Assembly (NCBI GenBank): GCA_028874215.1
Contig: JAPPLF010000016.1
Span: 40,685-104,684 of the forward strand
DNA length: 64,000 bases
DNA from: Acidobacteriota bacterium
GTDB taxonomy: Bacteria > Acidobacteriota > UBA6911 > RPQK01 > JAJDTT01
Reading direction: 5' to 3'
Of this stretch, positions 1-8,910 are shown in pieces. The notes under the pieces were generated by a model that saw only the letters and a list, made by a program, of their open reading frames with translations, was not told the origin of the DNA and did not search any database. Within the stretch, counting starts at the first letter, position 1. Each line of letters opens with the position of its first letter. The position numbers and the translations under genes are program-made.

Positions 1-521
1 GCTTCCATTTCGGATTCGGTCAGAACGCGCCCGGTCGGGTTGTTGGGATTGCATACCGCGATCAGCCGGGTGTTGGCCGTCGCCATTGACTCCAGTTCGG
101 CCAGATCCGGCGCCCAACCCGTTTCCTCCCGCAGATGAAAGGTCTTCAATGCAAGGCCGTGGTTCTTCGCCAGTCCCCAGATCTGCATGTAGTTCGGGAG
201 CATGACGACGATCTCGTCGCCGGGGTCCAGAAGGGTTCTGATCACGAGGTAGTTGGCCTCGATGGCACCGACCGTCACCAGGACGTTCTCAGGCGTTGCG
301 CCCGGATAGAGCCGCGCAATGTTCCGCCGAAGCTCAGGTATTCCGTTGGTGTGGGGATAGTTCAGATCGGTGTCCAGCAAGCCCTCAAGAGTGCCGTTCT
401 CCCGATCGACGAGCTCCCGGAGCAGGACCGGATGGGCGCCGCTCTCTGAGAGATTGAATTTCACCTCCTTCTCGAACCGGGACATCATCCGTTCCATTTG
501 GAATGGCTGAAACACCCGCAT
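1..521 (-). CDS. PLP-dependent aminotransferase class I/II, 3' end outside window
   Basis: The gene runs off the left edge of the window; 173 residues of the N-terminal part are visible. It starts MRVFQPFQMERMMS behind a GGAGG ribosome site. The visible part reads as fold-type I aminotransferase: an NYPHTNGIPELR stretch, a VLVTVGAIEANY cofactor-loop segment and the family signature NPNNPTGR near residue 160. The PLP lysine lies beyond the window, so the substrate amino acid cannot be read. It follows the sialidase-like gene on the same strand with about 100 bases between them and may share its transcript. The family call is firm; the specific reaction is unknown. Confidence 0.85.
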   Translation of the reverse strand, partial: MRVFQPFQMERMMSRFEKEVKFNLSESGAHPVLLRELVDRENGTLEGLLDTDLNYPHTNGIPELRRNIARLYPGATPENVLVTVGAIEANYLVIRTLLDPGDEIVVMLPNYMQIWGLAKNHGLALKTFHLREETGWAPDLAELESMATANTRLIAVCNPNNPTGRVLTESEME

Positions 522-619
522 GGTTGCTACCTCCTCTGTTCGCCGAAAGGCGCCGTCACGTCTCACGCAAATCCTGTGGCCGGCACGGGGAGAGGCATCT
601 GACCTCCGTTGAGCAGACG

Positions 620-1873
620 TCAATCGCCGGCGTCGCGGCGGCCGGGAAGATCCAGGGCCAGCGACCGGAAGCCCCGGACGCGGTGAAACGTGATGTGCGT
701 ACTCTTGGCCTGCGAATGCCGGCCTCCCAGCGCCGTCCGCACCGCCAGCAGCAGGTCATCCCCTTCCGGCAGCAGAGACGCGTAGTTGTAAGCTTCGCGA
801 GGCTTCCTGGTCATGGCCACGCAGCCGGCCTGGAACCAGTTGTGGGCGTCGACACTGTACATCAGGATCAGAATCCGCCGATCGTCGCCCCCCGGGGCGC
901 CGCCCAGCGAATCGACGGGGATGTTGCCCGCCATCCAATACAACCCGGAAGGTTCGTCGCGGATGATGTGAAATTTGTTCTGCGCCCCAGGCATCGGGAA
1001 GAACTGCCCGAAGGTGTGTCTCAAGGTCGTCCCGTCATCCGCGAGGTCGGTGACCGCTGCCAGTCCGGCGGTGGATTGATGCGTCAGACCTTGAGCGGCT
1101 CCGCCGGGAACGCGGAGCCGATGGAAACCTCGGATCTCACCCTTCACCTCCACCAGGTTTGATTCGAGCCAGTGGTCCGGGCGTCGTCCGGCAGCCGGCA
1201 CGCGGGTCAAGAGCGGCGGGGTGCCCGGGTAGTCCAGCCGGTCGGACATTCGCCAGGCGGACCTGTCCAGCAGATTCCGTGAGAGGTCCCCGGCAATGAC
1301 CACGCACCCCTGGTAATTTCGCAGATTCGGCGTGCCGTCGGCGTCCTGGTGCAGGTTGAAGGACCGGTAGAGGCGCCGGTCCTTGATCAGGACCCCGGTG
1401 GGCGCGTTCCAGTAGCTTCCCTCGAACAACGTGACCGGCTCCGTCCAGGATCGTCCTTCGTTGTTGGAGCGCAGGATCACGATGTTCCGGCGGATGGCCA
1501 GATTTCCAAGAAGATACAACTTGGATTCATGCACGAACGGCTGCGCGGAGTGCAGATCGAGCGGAGGAAGCTGCCGCCAGGTCCGGCCTCCGTCGTCACT
1601 GACGGCCAGCCGAAACCGGCGAGGCACCTGGGCGTTCGCGTCAATCAGGGTGTGTTCGAAGGTCACCAAGAGCCGGCCGCTGGGAAGCTTCACCAGCGCC
1701 GGTTCGTAGACGAACAGCCTCCCCGGATCGGGCGACTCGGCGACCACGGTTTTTTCGGTGTGGAGCATGGGGCCGGGCCTGCCGCCTGCGGCCTGCTGTG
1801 TCCAAGACGATGCCCCGAGCGTCATCATCCACCATGGCATGGCGAGAACAAGAAACTTGGTCTTGACGGTCAC
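620..1873 (-). CDS. Exported sialidase-like (BNR repeat) protein
   Basis: A 417-residue protein with a hydrophobic N-terminal signal segment (about residues 5-26). Two Asp-box motifs are visible: SDDGGRTW at 92-99 and the looser SNNEGRSW at 136-143. These mark blades of a six-bladed sialidase/neuraminidase propeller. The start is a GTG preceded by AAGGA at good spacing; no upstream ATG is better. The product is probably periplasmic or surface-bound and acts on glycans, but I did not verify the arginine triad and nucleophilic tyrosine of true sialidases, so it could be a non-sialidase BNR protein. It lies 54 bases after the sodium symporter gene, suggesting import of a released sugar or acid. 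Confidence 0.75.
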   Translation of the reverse strand: MTVKTKFLVLAMPWWMMTLGASSWTQQAAGGRPGPMLHTEKTVVAESPDPGRLFVYEPALVKLPSGRLLVTFEHTLIDANAQVPRRFRLAVSDDGGRTWRQLPPLDLHSAQPFVHESKLYLLGNLAIRRNIVILRSNNEGRSWTEPVTLFEGSYWNAPTGVLIKDRRLYRSFNLHQDADGTPNLRNYQGCVVIAGDLSRNLLDRSAWRMSDRLDYPGTPPLLTRVPAAGRRPDHWLESNLVEVKGEIRGFHRLRVPGGAAQGLTHQSTAGLAAVTDLADDGTTLRHTFGQFFPMPGAQNKFHIIRDEPSGLYWMAGNIPVDSLGGAPGGDDRRILILMYSVDAHNWFQAGCVAMTRKPREAYNYASLLPEGDDLLLAVRTALGGRHSQAKSTHITFHRVRGFRSLALDLPGRRDAGD

Positions 1874-1927
1874 TGGCGAATTCCTTGTTTGAGGTTGCTG
1901 AATCCGGACCCGGACCTGGTCCGCCGG

Positions 1928-3373
1928 TTACGGCTCTGACGAGTCCGGTCGGATCGGACGCGCATCGCGCGTCTCCCACCAGGTTCCGAGCGCCAGCAGC
2001 GAGACAGTGATGGGCACCCCGATCAGAATGGGATCGATGGTCCAGACGACCACGATGGTGCCCACCTCCTGGACGCTTCCCAGGACCTGGTAGAGGATGA
2101 TCACGCTGGCTCCGGTCAGCATGGAGGTGAGAACGGTTCTGGGAGCCCGCCGGACTCGGGGAAACAGGACCATCGCCGCCACCACGGGCGCCACCGAAGC
2201 TCCCATGATCCGTCCGCCCAGCCAGAACAGTTCGATCATCAAGGGAAAAACGTAGTAAATGGCGGCGGCCAGCGCGCCGACCAGAATGACGTTCAGGCGG
2301 TAGAGCCAGAGCTGAGCCCTGGGACTGGCGTTGGGATTGAGGAACCGGTTGTAGATGTCGATGGTGAAGTTGGAGGCGATGGTGTTGATGGTGGAGTCGA
2401 GAGTGGACATGCTGGCGGCCAGGATCCCCACGATGATTATGCTGCCCAATTGCCCCCCGGCCACGCCGAAGGTCATTTGGAGGAATACGTCGTCGCCGGA
2501 GATGTCCGCTCCGTAGAGGGCCCGCCCCAAGACGCCGATCAGCGGCGGAACCATGTACCAGATCGTCGAGATGATCCCGCCGTAGAGGAATCCCTTGTGG
2601 GCGGCGGCCGTGCTGGAGGCTGCCAACCCCCGCTGAATCACGCTCTGATAGCCGAAGGTGATGGATATGCCGATGATGACCCAGGCGATGACCTGGCTGG
2701 GACCGCCGGTGCCGAAGCTGCCGAGAAAGTCCGGGTCCTCGATGGACCGCAGTACGGAAAAACCTCCGGCGCCCAGAAAACCGAAAACCACGAGCGCGAC
2801 GGATCCGATGGAGACGATGAAGAACTGGATCGCGTCCGTCACCAGGATGGCCCACATCCCACCCAGGAAGACGTAGACCAGGGTCAAGGCCCCGACCAGC
2901 GCCAGGGACTGCAGCAGCGAGATCTGCAGGATGCTGGAAGTGACCACGGCCAGGGAACCCATGACTCCCGCGGTGGCGCCCAAGTCCCGAAGGATGATGA
3001 GGGAAAGGGAAACGAGGCGGTGACGGGGGCCGTAGAAGCGCTCGAAGAGCTGGGGAACGGTGATGATTCGGGTGGCCCGAAGGCGCGGGACCACGTAGTA
3101 GGACATCCAGATGGTGGCGAGGACGAATGAACCGCCGGTCCAGTAGGCGCTCAAGCCGAAGTCCTTGGCCACTCCCGAGATCCCGATCAGGGTGGTCCCG
3201 TTGATCCAGGTTGCGGCCACCGAGAAGGCGATCAACCAGGGTCCGGAGCTGCGGCCGGCGACGGCCATGTCCTCCATCCGGCCGACCCGCGTCCGGGCGG
3301 CCCAGATGCCGATCCCGAACATCAGGAGCAGGTAGGTTGCGATCAGCCACCAGGAGGGCTGGAACTCTTCCAT
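1928..3373 (-). CDS. Sodium:solute symporter (SSS family)
   Basis: A 481-residue polytopic protein with about 13 hydrophobic segments from residue 9 onward. The N-terminal region (AARTRVGRMEDMAVAGRS, WIAFSVAATWINGTT) matches the sodium/solute symporter fold of PutP, SglT and PanF. It should couple sodium entry to import of an organic solute across the inner membrane; the solute cannot be deduced. The start follows GAGGAT. It lies only three bases downstream of a 60-residue one-helix membrane protein, so the two are probably translationally coupled. The sialidase-like gene follows. A second, only distantly similar SSS transporter is at 47713-49353. Confidence 0.9.
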   Translation of the reverse strand: MEEFQPSWWLIATYLLLMFGIGIWAARTRVGRMEDMAVAGRSSGPWLIAFSVAATWINGTTLIGISGVAKDFGLSAYWTGGSFVLATIWMSYYVVPRLRATRIITVPQLFERFYGPRHRLVSLSLIILRDLGATAGVMGSLAVVTSSILQISLLQSLALVGALTLVYVFLGGMWAILVTDAIQFFIVSIGSVALVVFGFLGAGGFSVLRSIEDPDFLGSFGTGGPSQVIAWVIIGISITFGYQSVIQRGLAASSTAAAHKGFLYGGIISTIWYMVPPLIGVLGRALYGADISGDDVFLQMTFGVAGGQLGSIIIVGILAASMSTLDSTINTIASNFTIDIYNRFLNPNASPRAQLWLYRLNVILVGALAAAIYYVFPLMIELFWLGGRIMGASVAPVVAAMVLFPRVRRAPRTVLTSMLTGASVIILYQVLGSVQEVGTIVVVWTIDPILIGVPITVSLLALGTWWETRDARPIRPDSSEP

Positions 3374-3376
3374 CGC

Positions 3377-3559
3377 TTATCCTCGCAGGAGAACTCCCCA
3401 GATCCAGACGTAGGCGAAACCGGCCAGGACCAGCAGGGCCAGGCTCAACCAGGGGTTCAGCCGCGGCAACTCGACCCGGTCCATCAGGTCGAGCTCATGG
3501 CTGGCGTACCGATAGGATTCTCCCCTGTCGTCCCGGGTTTCGGTCTTATCGGGTTCCAT
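3377..3559 (-). CDS. Small single-helix membrane protein, symporter partner
   Basis: A 60-residue protein with a charged N-terminal half (MEPDKTETRDDRGESYRYAS) and one C-terminal transmembrane helix at about residues 38-57 (PWLSLALLVLAGFAYVWIWG). An AGGGGG ribosome site precedes the ATG, and the stop codon is three bases from the symporter start. Small one- or two-helix proteins encoded directly upstream of SSS transporters are known accessory subunits. That role is inferred here from position and size. I do not recognise a named family. Confidence 0.7.
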   Translation of the reverse strand: MEPDKTETRDDRGESYRYASHELDLMDRVELPRLNPWLSLALLVLAGFAYVWIWGVLLRG

Positions 3560-3586
3560 CGTTCCCCCTTGGAAATTTCGTTCCCT

Positions 3587-4756
3587 TCAACCCCGGTTTC
3601 CGCCTCCCCAGGCCGAGGAGAAGGTCTCCCCTTCCAGGAAGCGGGACGGCCGAAACTGGTGAATGTCGATCTCGGGTTCGTCACCCGCGATGATGTCCGC
3701 CAGCGCCTCACCCAGCGGCGGGCCGATCTTGAAGCCATGGCCGCTGCCTCCGAAGAAGGCGTAGTAGCCCTCGATGTGGGGCTCCGGTCCCACGACCGGG
3801 TGCCAGTCGTCCATGATCGTATAGATGGACGCGTATCCGTGGTGGTATTCCATCTCCCGAAGCACGGGAATCCGCTTGAACAGGCAGGCCTCGATCCGCC
3901 CGCGCTGATCCGCGTCCAGGTCCTCGTTGTACGAATCGATGTTCAGCGGCTCCACCTCTTTGGGGTAGCCGAGTCCGGCCAGCATCGTGTTGTCCGCGTG
4001 AGGCTTGTAGTAGGCGCGTTGCGGGGGATCGGAAATGACGGGAAGAGGGCCGAAATCACCCGGCTGAGTCACGATCAGGTCCGTCTCCCGGCTCCAGCGG
4101 ACAGAGTAGTTGAGGCCGGCCCAAAGGCCCACCTGCCGCCCCCAGGGCCCGGCTGCGTTCACCACCACGGGGGTGTCGATGGTTCCCTGCTCCGTCTCCA
4201 CGGAGCGGACGCGGCCGCCGTCGAGGTTGATGCCGGTGGCCGCCACTCCCACGTGCGCCGTCAGACCCCACTGATGGGCTCCGTTCACCAAGCTCTCGGT
4301 CGTCCGGATCGGATCCGCGCAGCCGGAGCGAGGCTCGAAGATGGCGCGGACGATCCCCTCCAGGTTCAGCGGCGGCGCGAGTTCCCGGATGTCTTCCCGC
4401 GACAGTTCCCGGACCTCGACGCCGTGGGTGCTCTCCATCTCCAGTATCTGGTCACCGGCCATCTTCCATCCCTCATCCAAGAGGAGGAGAAATCCGATCT
4501 GCCGAAACCCGGAATCGCCTCCCAGCGCCTCCCGGTCGTTCTCGAACATCTGCACCGCGCGCCACGCCAGTTTCACGGTGATGGGGTTGGAGTAGTAGGT
4601 CCGGACCACGGCGGCCGACCGGCCCGTGCTCACGCCGGCCAGACGGCCCTTCTCAAGCAAGACGACCTTTTTGAATCCCTTTCGGGCCAGAAAATGGGCC
4701 ACGCTTGCGCCCGCGATTCCCCCTCCGATCACTACCGCATCCGCTGTCTTATGCAT
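3587..4756 (-). CDS. FAD-dependent amine oxidoreductase (DAO family)
   Basis: A 389-residue flavoprotein. The N-terminal Rossmann dinucleotide motif GGGIAG (11-16) is followed by an acidic strand end (VVLLEKGRLAGVSTGRSAAVVR), typical of the D-amino-acid oxidase/sarcosine oxidase beta/glycine oxidase family. The C-terminal part carries the second FAD segment (IEGYYAFFGGSGHGFKIGPPLGEALA). A strong AAGGAGGT site supports the start. It probably oxidises an N-methylated or secondary amino acid such as sarcosine, but the substrate is not readable. It lies 27 bases upstream of the small membrane protein and symporter, so import and oxidation of one compound is a reasonable inference. A distant relative is at 18003-19241. 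Confidence 0.85.
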   Translation of the reverse strand: MHKTADAVVIGGGIAGASVAHFLARKGFKKVVLLEKGRLAGVSTGRSAAVVRTYYSNPITVKLAWRAVQMFENDREALGGDSGFRQIGFLLLLDEGWKMAGDQILEMESTHGVEVRELSREDIRELAPPLNLEGIVRAIFEPRSGCADPIRTTESLVNGAHQWGLTAHVGVAATGINLDGGRVRSVETEQGTIDTPVVVNAAGPWGRQVGLWAGLNYSVRWSRETDLIVTQPGDFGPLPVISDPPQRAYYKPHADNTMLAGLGYPKEVEPLNIDSYNEDLDADQRGRIEACLFKRIPVLREMEYHHGYASIYTIMDDWHPVVGPEPHIEGYYAFFGGSGHGFKIGPPLGEALADIIAGDEPEIDIHQFRPSRFLEGETFSSAWGGGNRG

Positions 4757-4809
4757 CTCGCCGACCTCCTTGACTCGGGAAGAATATAGCTCCTCTCGGA
4801 ATCGATTTC

Positions 4810-6690
4810 TCAGGGAATCACCGGAAGCACGATGTGCGACGGGTAGGCGGCATCGTGATGAACCGTCTGCGTCGCCTTTCTCAGTTCCGCGTCTTCACCA
4901 AACTTTTGGCCGGTGTTGGGATTGCGGTCGTACTTCGGAAAGTTGCTGCTCGAAATCTCCAGTTGAATCCGGTGCCCACGCTTGAAGACGTGGCTGATGG
5001 ACCACAGATCGATGGTGTATTCGTAGACTTTGCCCGGTTCCAGCAGCGTCTGCTTCTTGAACGAATCCCGATAGCGGGCCCGTATGATCCCCTCCGCCAG
5101 CAATTGAGCGTAGCCGTTGGGGTGGACGTCCACCAGCTTGGCGGTGAAGTCGGTGTCGGTCGCGCTGGAGGCGGCATGGAGCAGGGTCAGGACCCGACCC
5201 GTCACCTCGATCTCCTCTGCCAGGATCTCGCCGGTGTAGACGAGCACATCGTCCCGCCGCTGGATGGCCCTCTGATCCCGGGGCCCCCCGGTGGAGGGGT
5301 ACATGCTCACGTTGCCGCCGTAGGTCGGAACCGGATCGTCCGGATCGTAGGCGAAGACATCGGCCGGTTCTTGGGACGGCGGCCGGGTGCTCAGAGTGCC
5401 GTTGCCGAAGCGGCTGTTGGCCTGCCCGCCGCTGTGGAGGTAGTACTTCGTGATCCGGGCACGTTTGAGGGGCCATTCGTGCTCAGTGCGCCACTCGTTC
5501 TCCCCCATCACGAAGATGTCGACGGGCGGCTCGTCCATCATCCCGTTGTCGATGCCCTTGAGCCAGTAGTCGTACCAGCGAAGCTCGATGGGACGAAAGT
5601 CCACGTCCGCCTCCGGACCATAGTCGAGATCGCCCACCTCCCGGGGTCCCACCCCATGCCTCCAGGGACCGACGAGCAGGCGATGCTGGCCGCGAATCTT
5701 CTCGGGGCCGTACTGGACCATGCCCAGGTAACCGTTGATGGTGGCCTGGGAAACCTGGTCGTACCAGCCGGTGATGTTGAGGGTCGGCACCTGGACCTTG
5801 TGGTACTGTCCCGCGCCCATCTCTCCGGCCCGGGGACGGTCTCCCACGCTGAACCGCCAGTAGTGGTCGTTGTCCGGATGATCCACCAGGTCCTGCCACA
5901 GGATGTCGGTTTGCCCGAACATGGCCTGGTCCATGGTCCGGATGGGAAGGTGACGGTACAGCTTGTCCCAGTCCAGGAAATCGTTCCGGAGGCCGTCGTT
6001 GTTGTTGGCCGTCAGGTTGCCGAGCAATGCCAGCAGGTTGAGGCTGTTGGAGAGTTGGAACGCGCCATTGGGGTACACGTTGTCCCAATGGTCGTCGGGA
6101 GTCACATACGGGATCAGGGCCGTGAGGTAGCGGTTCGCTTCGGTGGCGCCCATCCACTGCACGAATCCCAGATACGAACCGCCGCACATCCCGATTTTTC
6201 CCGTGGACCAGGGCTGTTCTCCGAGCCAGGTCTGACAGTCGTAGACATCCTGTCCGTCGAACTTTCCTTCCCGCCACTTCGGGTCCCAGTAGAGGTAGGA
6301 TTCCCCTTCGGAATCGTAACGCCCCCTGACGTCGATACAGGCGAAGACGTATCCCCGGGGTACGAAGTATTGGGCGCGGCCGATGATGTCCCCCTGAAAG
6401 AACTCCGACTTCCGGGTGTTGTCATAAGGCATGTAGACGAAGATCACCGGGAACTTCCCATCCGCCTTGGGCCGCCAGATGTTGGCCGACAGCCGGACGC
6501 CGTCCCGCATGCGGACCTTGACGTCATGTTCGAAGTGGATGCCGTATCGGGGTTGCGAGAGCTTGTCCACCCAGGAGGGATCGTTGCTGACGAACCAGGG
6601 ACCCGACGCCAGTCCGGTTGCCGTCATGAAGATCAGAACCTGGAGGACAACGGGTACGGACGGGATGGGAATCCTGGGATAACACGACAT
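4810..6690 (-). CDS. Exported CocE/NonD (S15) family hydrolase 1
   Basis: A 626-residue alpha/beta-hydrolase of the X-Pro dipeptidyl-peptidase S15/CocE family, which cleaves acyl or amide bonds. I chose the ATG at 6690 rather than one ten codons upstream because AGAGGTG precedes it and it gives a signal peptide (about 1-30). The region MRDGVRLSANIWRPKADGKFP opens the catalytic domain. The nucleophile is probably Ser172 in CGGSYLG, and GWYDQ and GPWRHG supply the likely Asp and His regions. The last third is the jelly-roll C-terminal domain (GHRIQLEISSSNFPKYDRNPNTG). It is the first of three neighbouring genes of this family and the most divergent. The start 10 codons upstream remains possible. 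Confidence 0.88.
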   Translation of the reverse strand: MSCYPRIPIPSVPVVLQVLIFMTATGLASGPWFVSNDPSWVDKLSQPRYGIHFEHDVKVRMRDGVRLSANIWRPKADGKFPVIFVYMPYDNTRKSEFFQGDIIGRAQYFVPRGYVFACIDVRGRYDSEGESYLYWDPKWREGKFDGQDVYDCQTWLGEQPWSTGKIGMCGGSYLGFVQWMGATEANRYLTALIPYVTPDDHWDNVYPNGAFQLSNSLNLLALLGNLTANNNDGLRNDFLDWDKLYRHLPIRTMDQAMFGQTDILWQDLVDHPDNDHYWRFSVGDRPRAGEMGAGQYHKVQVPTLNITGWYDQVSQATINGYLGMVQYGPEKIRGQHRLLVGPWRHGVGPREVGDLDYGPEADVDFRPIELRWYDYWLKGIDNGMMDEPPVDIFVMGENEWRTEHEWPLKRARITKYYLHSGGQANSRFGNGTLSTRPPSQEPADVFAYDPDDPVPTYGGNVSMYPSTGGPRDQRAIQRRDDVLVYTGEILAEEIEVTGRVLTLLHAASSATDTDFTAKLVDVHPNGYAQLLAEGIIRARYRDSFKKQTLLEPGKVYEYTIDLWSISHVFKRGHRIQLEISSSNFPKYDRNPNTGQKFGEDAELRKATQTVHHDAAYPSHIVLPVIP

Positions 6691-6735
6691 GGAACACCTC
6701 TCCCTCTGGCTGCGGAACACAGGATCTGCGGCACG

Positions 6736-8838
6736 CTAGTTCAGTCTTCGTGGAATGGTGACCGACCAACTCCGGTTGAAGTGTCTCCTCCCGTTGACGG
6801 TGATCTCGATCTCCACCAGGTGACGGAATGCCGCCTTGTTGCTGGAGGTCAACTCGTTCGCTTCGATCTTGACTTCCGATTCCGGCCGCGTGATCGACAG
6901 CGTGGCCTCTGCCTTCAGCGCCGCGTTGGCCGGGTTCTTTTCGGACACGGTGAAACTCGAGAAAAGCTTCATGTATTGCTCGGCGTCGCCCCGTTTACCC
7001 TTTCTTTCCTTGCCGAGCCGGACCGTCGTGGTTTCCGCAACGAGGTCCTGGGTAATGGAGTACGCCATCGGTTTCTCTTGATCCAGCGCCACCTTGGGGT
7101 CGGCGTTGGGCAGGTTCACGAACTCGGGCTCCGGCAGTTTGGGATTCTGTTCCGGGATCACCGGCAGGACGATGTGAGACGGGTAACGGCCGTTGCGGTA
7201 CACGGTGTTCACCGCCGGCAGGGCCGTGGGCCAGGCGTTCTGGATGTCGGCGTTGGCGATGGCCACCCGGACCCGGTGCCCGGGAGCGAACACGTAGGTC
7301 ATCACCTTCACTTCCACCGGCACCTCGTGCACCTCTCCGGGCCGGAGCGGTTCGGGATCGAAATGAGACTTCCGGTGCGCGGCGTTCAGGCCGCCGTAAC
7401 GGACCAGCTTGGAGGTCCCGTCCGGCGCCACGTCGATGAGCTTCACGCGGAAATAGGCAACCTCGGCCGTGGAGGAGATGTGCAGCATGGCGCGTGGCGT
7501 GCCCGAAACCTCCAGCGGTTCCTCCAATGGTTCCGTGGTGTAGGTCAGGGAGTAGGCTTCGTCGGCCCGCTGGTCGATGGGGTTGCCCCAGGGGAGAATC
7601 CCTCCCCCCCAGTGGATTCCCGAGGTGACCCCCACGGTGGGCTTGTACTCAAGGCGGTCTCCTTCCTCATCCGATCCCCCGGGAGCCGTCCGGCTCAGCT
7701 TGCCGTCCGGGTGAAAGTACATCCTGGTGGGCTGCTCCCGAGCAATGGGCCATTCCAGTTCGGAGCGCCAGAAACCGGGCTCCTCGATGGGCATGACGGG
7801 AGAGGGAGGATCGTATTCCCGGACGAAGACCGTCACCGGAGGCTCCTCCAGCACCCCGTTGTCGATCCCCTTGAGCCAATAGTCGAACCACTTCAACATG
7901 ATGGGCCGGCCGTCGATCCGGGGACCGGGCACCGTCTTCTTGTTCTCGGCCCAGATGTGCCGCCAGGGTCCCACCAGGGCTTTCTTGTGCTTGACTTCCA
8001 GCTTGGAAAAGGCCCGCAGCAGGGCCGTCGGATAGACGTCGGCCCAGCCGGCGATGACGAAGACCGGACACTTGACCCGGCTGTAGTCGGCCGACAATGA
8101 CCGGTCCTGCCAGTACGGCCCTTCCTGCTGGTGAGAGATGTATCCGATTCCCCAGGGCTGGTTGTTGTCCAGGTGCGTCTGCCAGATTTTGCTCCACTTC
8201 TCACCGACGATTTCGGGATCGGGGGGCGCGAAGTTGTAGGCCGTCATGAGGGGTGAATAGGTGTCGAACATGTATGGGCGAAGAGAGCCGCCGGGATAGG
8301 TCCACTCGGTGTAGACGCTGTCGTTGGCCGAGCGCACGATAATGGTCTTGAGGCTGGGCGGATTCTGGACCGCCACCTGCCACTGCACCACGCCGCCGTA
8401 GGAAATGCCGGTCATCCCCACGTTGCCGTTGGACCACGGTTGACGAGCGATCCACTCCACCATCTCGTAGCCGTCCCGCCTCTCGTCGTCGGAGTAGATG
8501 TCCTTGCTCCATCCGCCGGAGTTGCCCGTGCCGCGGACGTCGTACTGGACGATGGCGTAGCCCCGTTCCGCCAGATACGGCACCAGCATGGGCCTTTCGT
8601 CCCGATAGTCGGGCAAGGGTTCCCTCACCCCGCGGTAGGGGTGGTACATCATGACGGCGGGAAAACGGCCTTCCGCGTCCGGCATGGTGATTTTGGTCGC
8701 CAGCTCCACCCCGTCCCGCATGGCGACGCGGGGATAGATGATCTTGACCTTCCCCTCGTAGATCGGCTTCGAGAGCCCGTGGGACTCTGCGAGCAGCGTC
8801 GCGGGCAGGATCGTGAGCAGGAAAAACAGGATCCGCAT
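6736..8838 (-). CDS. Exported CocE/NonD (S15) family hydrolase 2
   Basis: A 700-residue paralogue of the next gene upstream. The ATG at 8838 is preceded by AAGGAG and begins a signal peptide (MRILFFLLTILPATLLAES), so I prefer it to an ATG 12 codons earlier. The catalytic domain starts with VAMRDGVELATKI. The probable nucleophile is Ser146 in GISYGG, with the Asp region GWADVYPT and the His region VGPWRH. The jelly-roll domain is recognisable by FAPGHRVRVAIANADIQNAW. About 130 further C-terminal residues follow the usual family end, shared with the neighbouring 673-residue paralogue. Location is likely periplasmic or extracellular. Substrate is unknown. Confidence 0.88.
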   Translation of the reverse strand: MRILFFLLTILPATLLAESHGLSKPIYEGKVKIIYPRVAMRDGVELATKITMPDAEGRFPAVMMYHPYRGVREPLPDYRDERPMLVPYLAERGYAIVQYDVRGTGNSGGWSKDIYSDDERRDGYEMVEWIARQPWSNGNVGMTGISYGGVVQWQVAVQNPPSLKTIIVRSANDSVYTEWTYPGGSLRPYMFDTYSPLMTAYNFAPPDPEIVGEKWSKIWQTHLDNNQPWGIGYISHQQEGPYWQDRSLSADYSRVKCPVFVIAGWADVYPTALLRAFSKLEVKHKKALVGPWRHIWAENKKTVPGPRIDGRPIMLKWFDYWLKGIDNGVLEEPPVTVFVREYDPPSPVMPIEEPGFWRSELEWPIAREQPTRMYFHPDGKLSRTAPGGSDEEGDRLEYKPTVGVTSGIHWGGGILPWGNPIDQRADEAYSLTYTTEPLEEPLEVSGTPRAMLHISSTAEVAYFRVKLIDVAPDGTSKLVRYGGLNAAHRKSHFDPEPLRPGEVHEVPVEVKVMTYVFAPGHRVRVAIANADIQNAWPTALPAVNTVYRNGRYPSHIVLPVIPEQNPKLPEPEFVNLPNADPKVALDQEKPMAYSITQDLVAETTTVRLGKERKGKRGDAEQYMKLFSSFTVSEKNPANAALKAEATLSITRPESEVKIEANELTSSNKAAFRHLVEIEITVNGRRHFNRSWSVTIPRRLN

Positions 8839-8910
8839 GATGACTCTCCTTCTGTTGCCCGATTCTCTTGGCATCGGTCGTTCCAGCCGGACGCCGGACG
8901 AGGCCGCGTT

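Noticed and set aside
4834..8100. A 1088-codon open frame opposite the CocE hydrolases
   Set aside because: It mirrors two genes with signal peptides and catalytic motifs on the other strand and has no recognisable domain; long antisense frames are common at this GC content.
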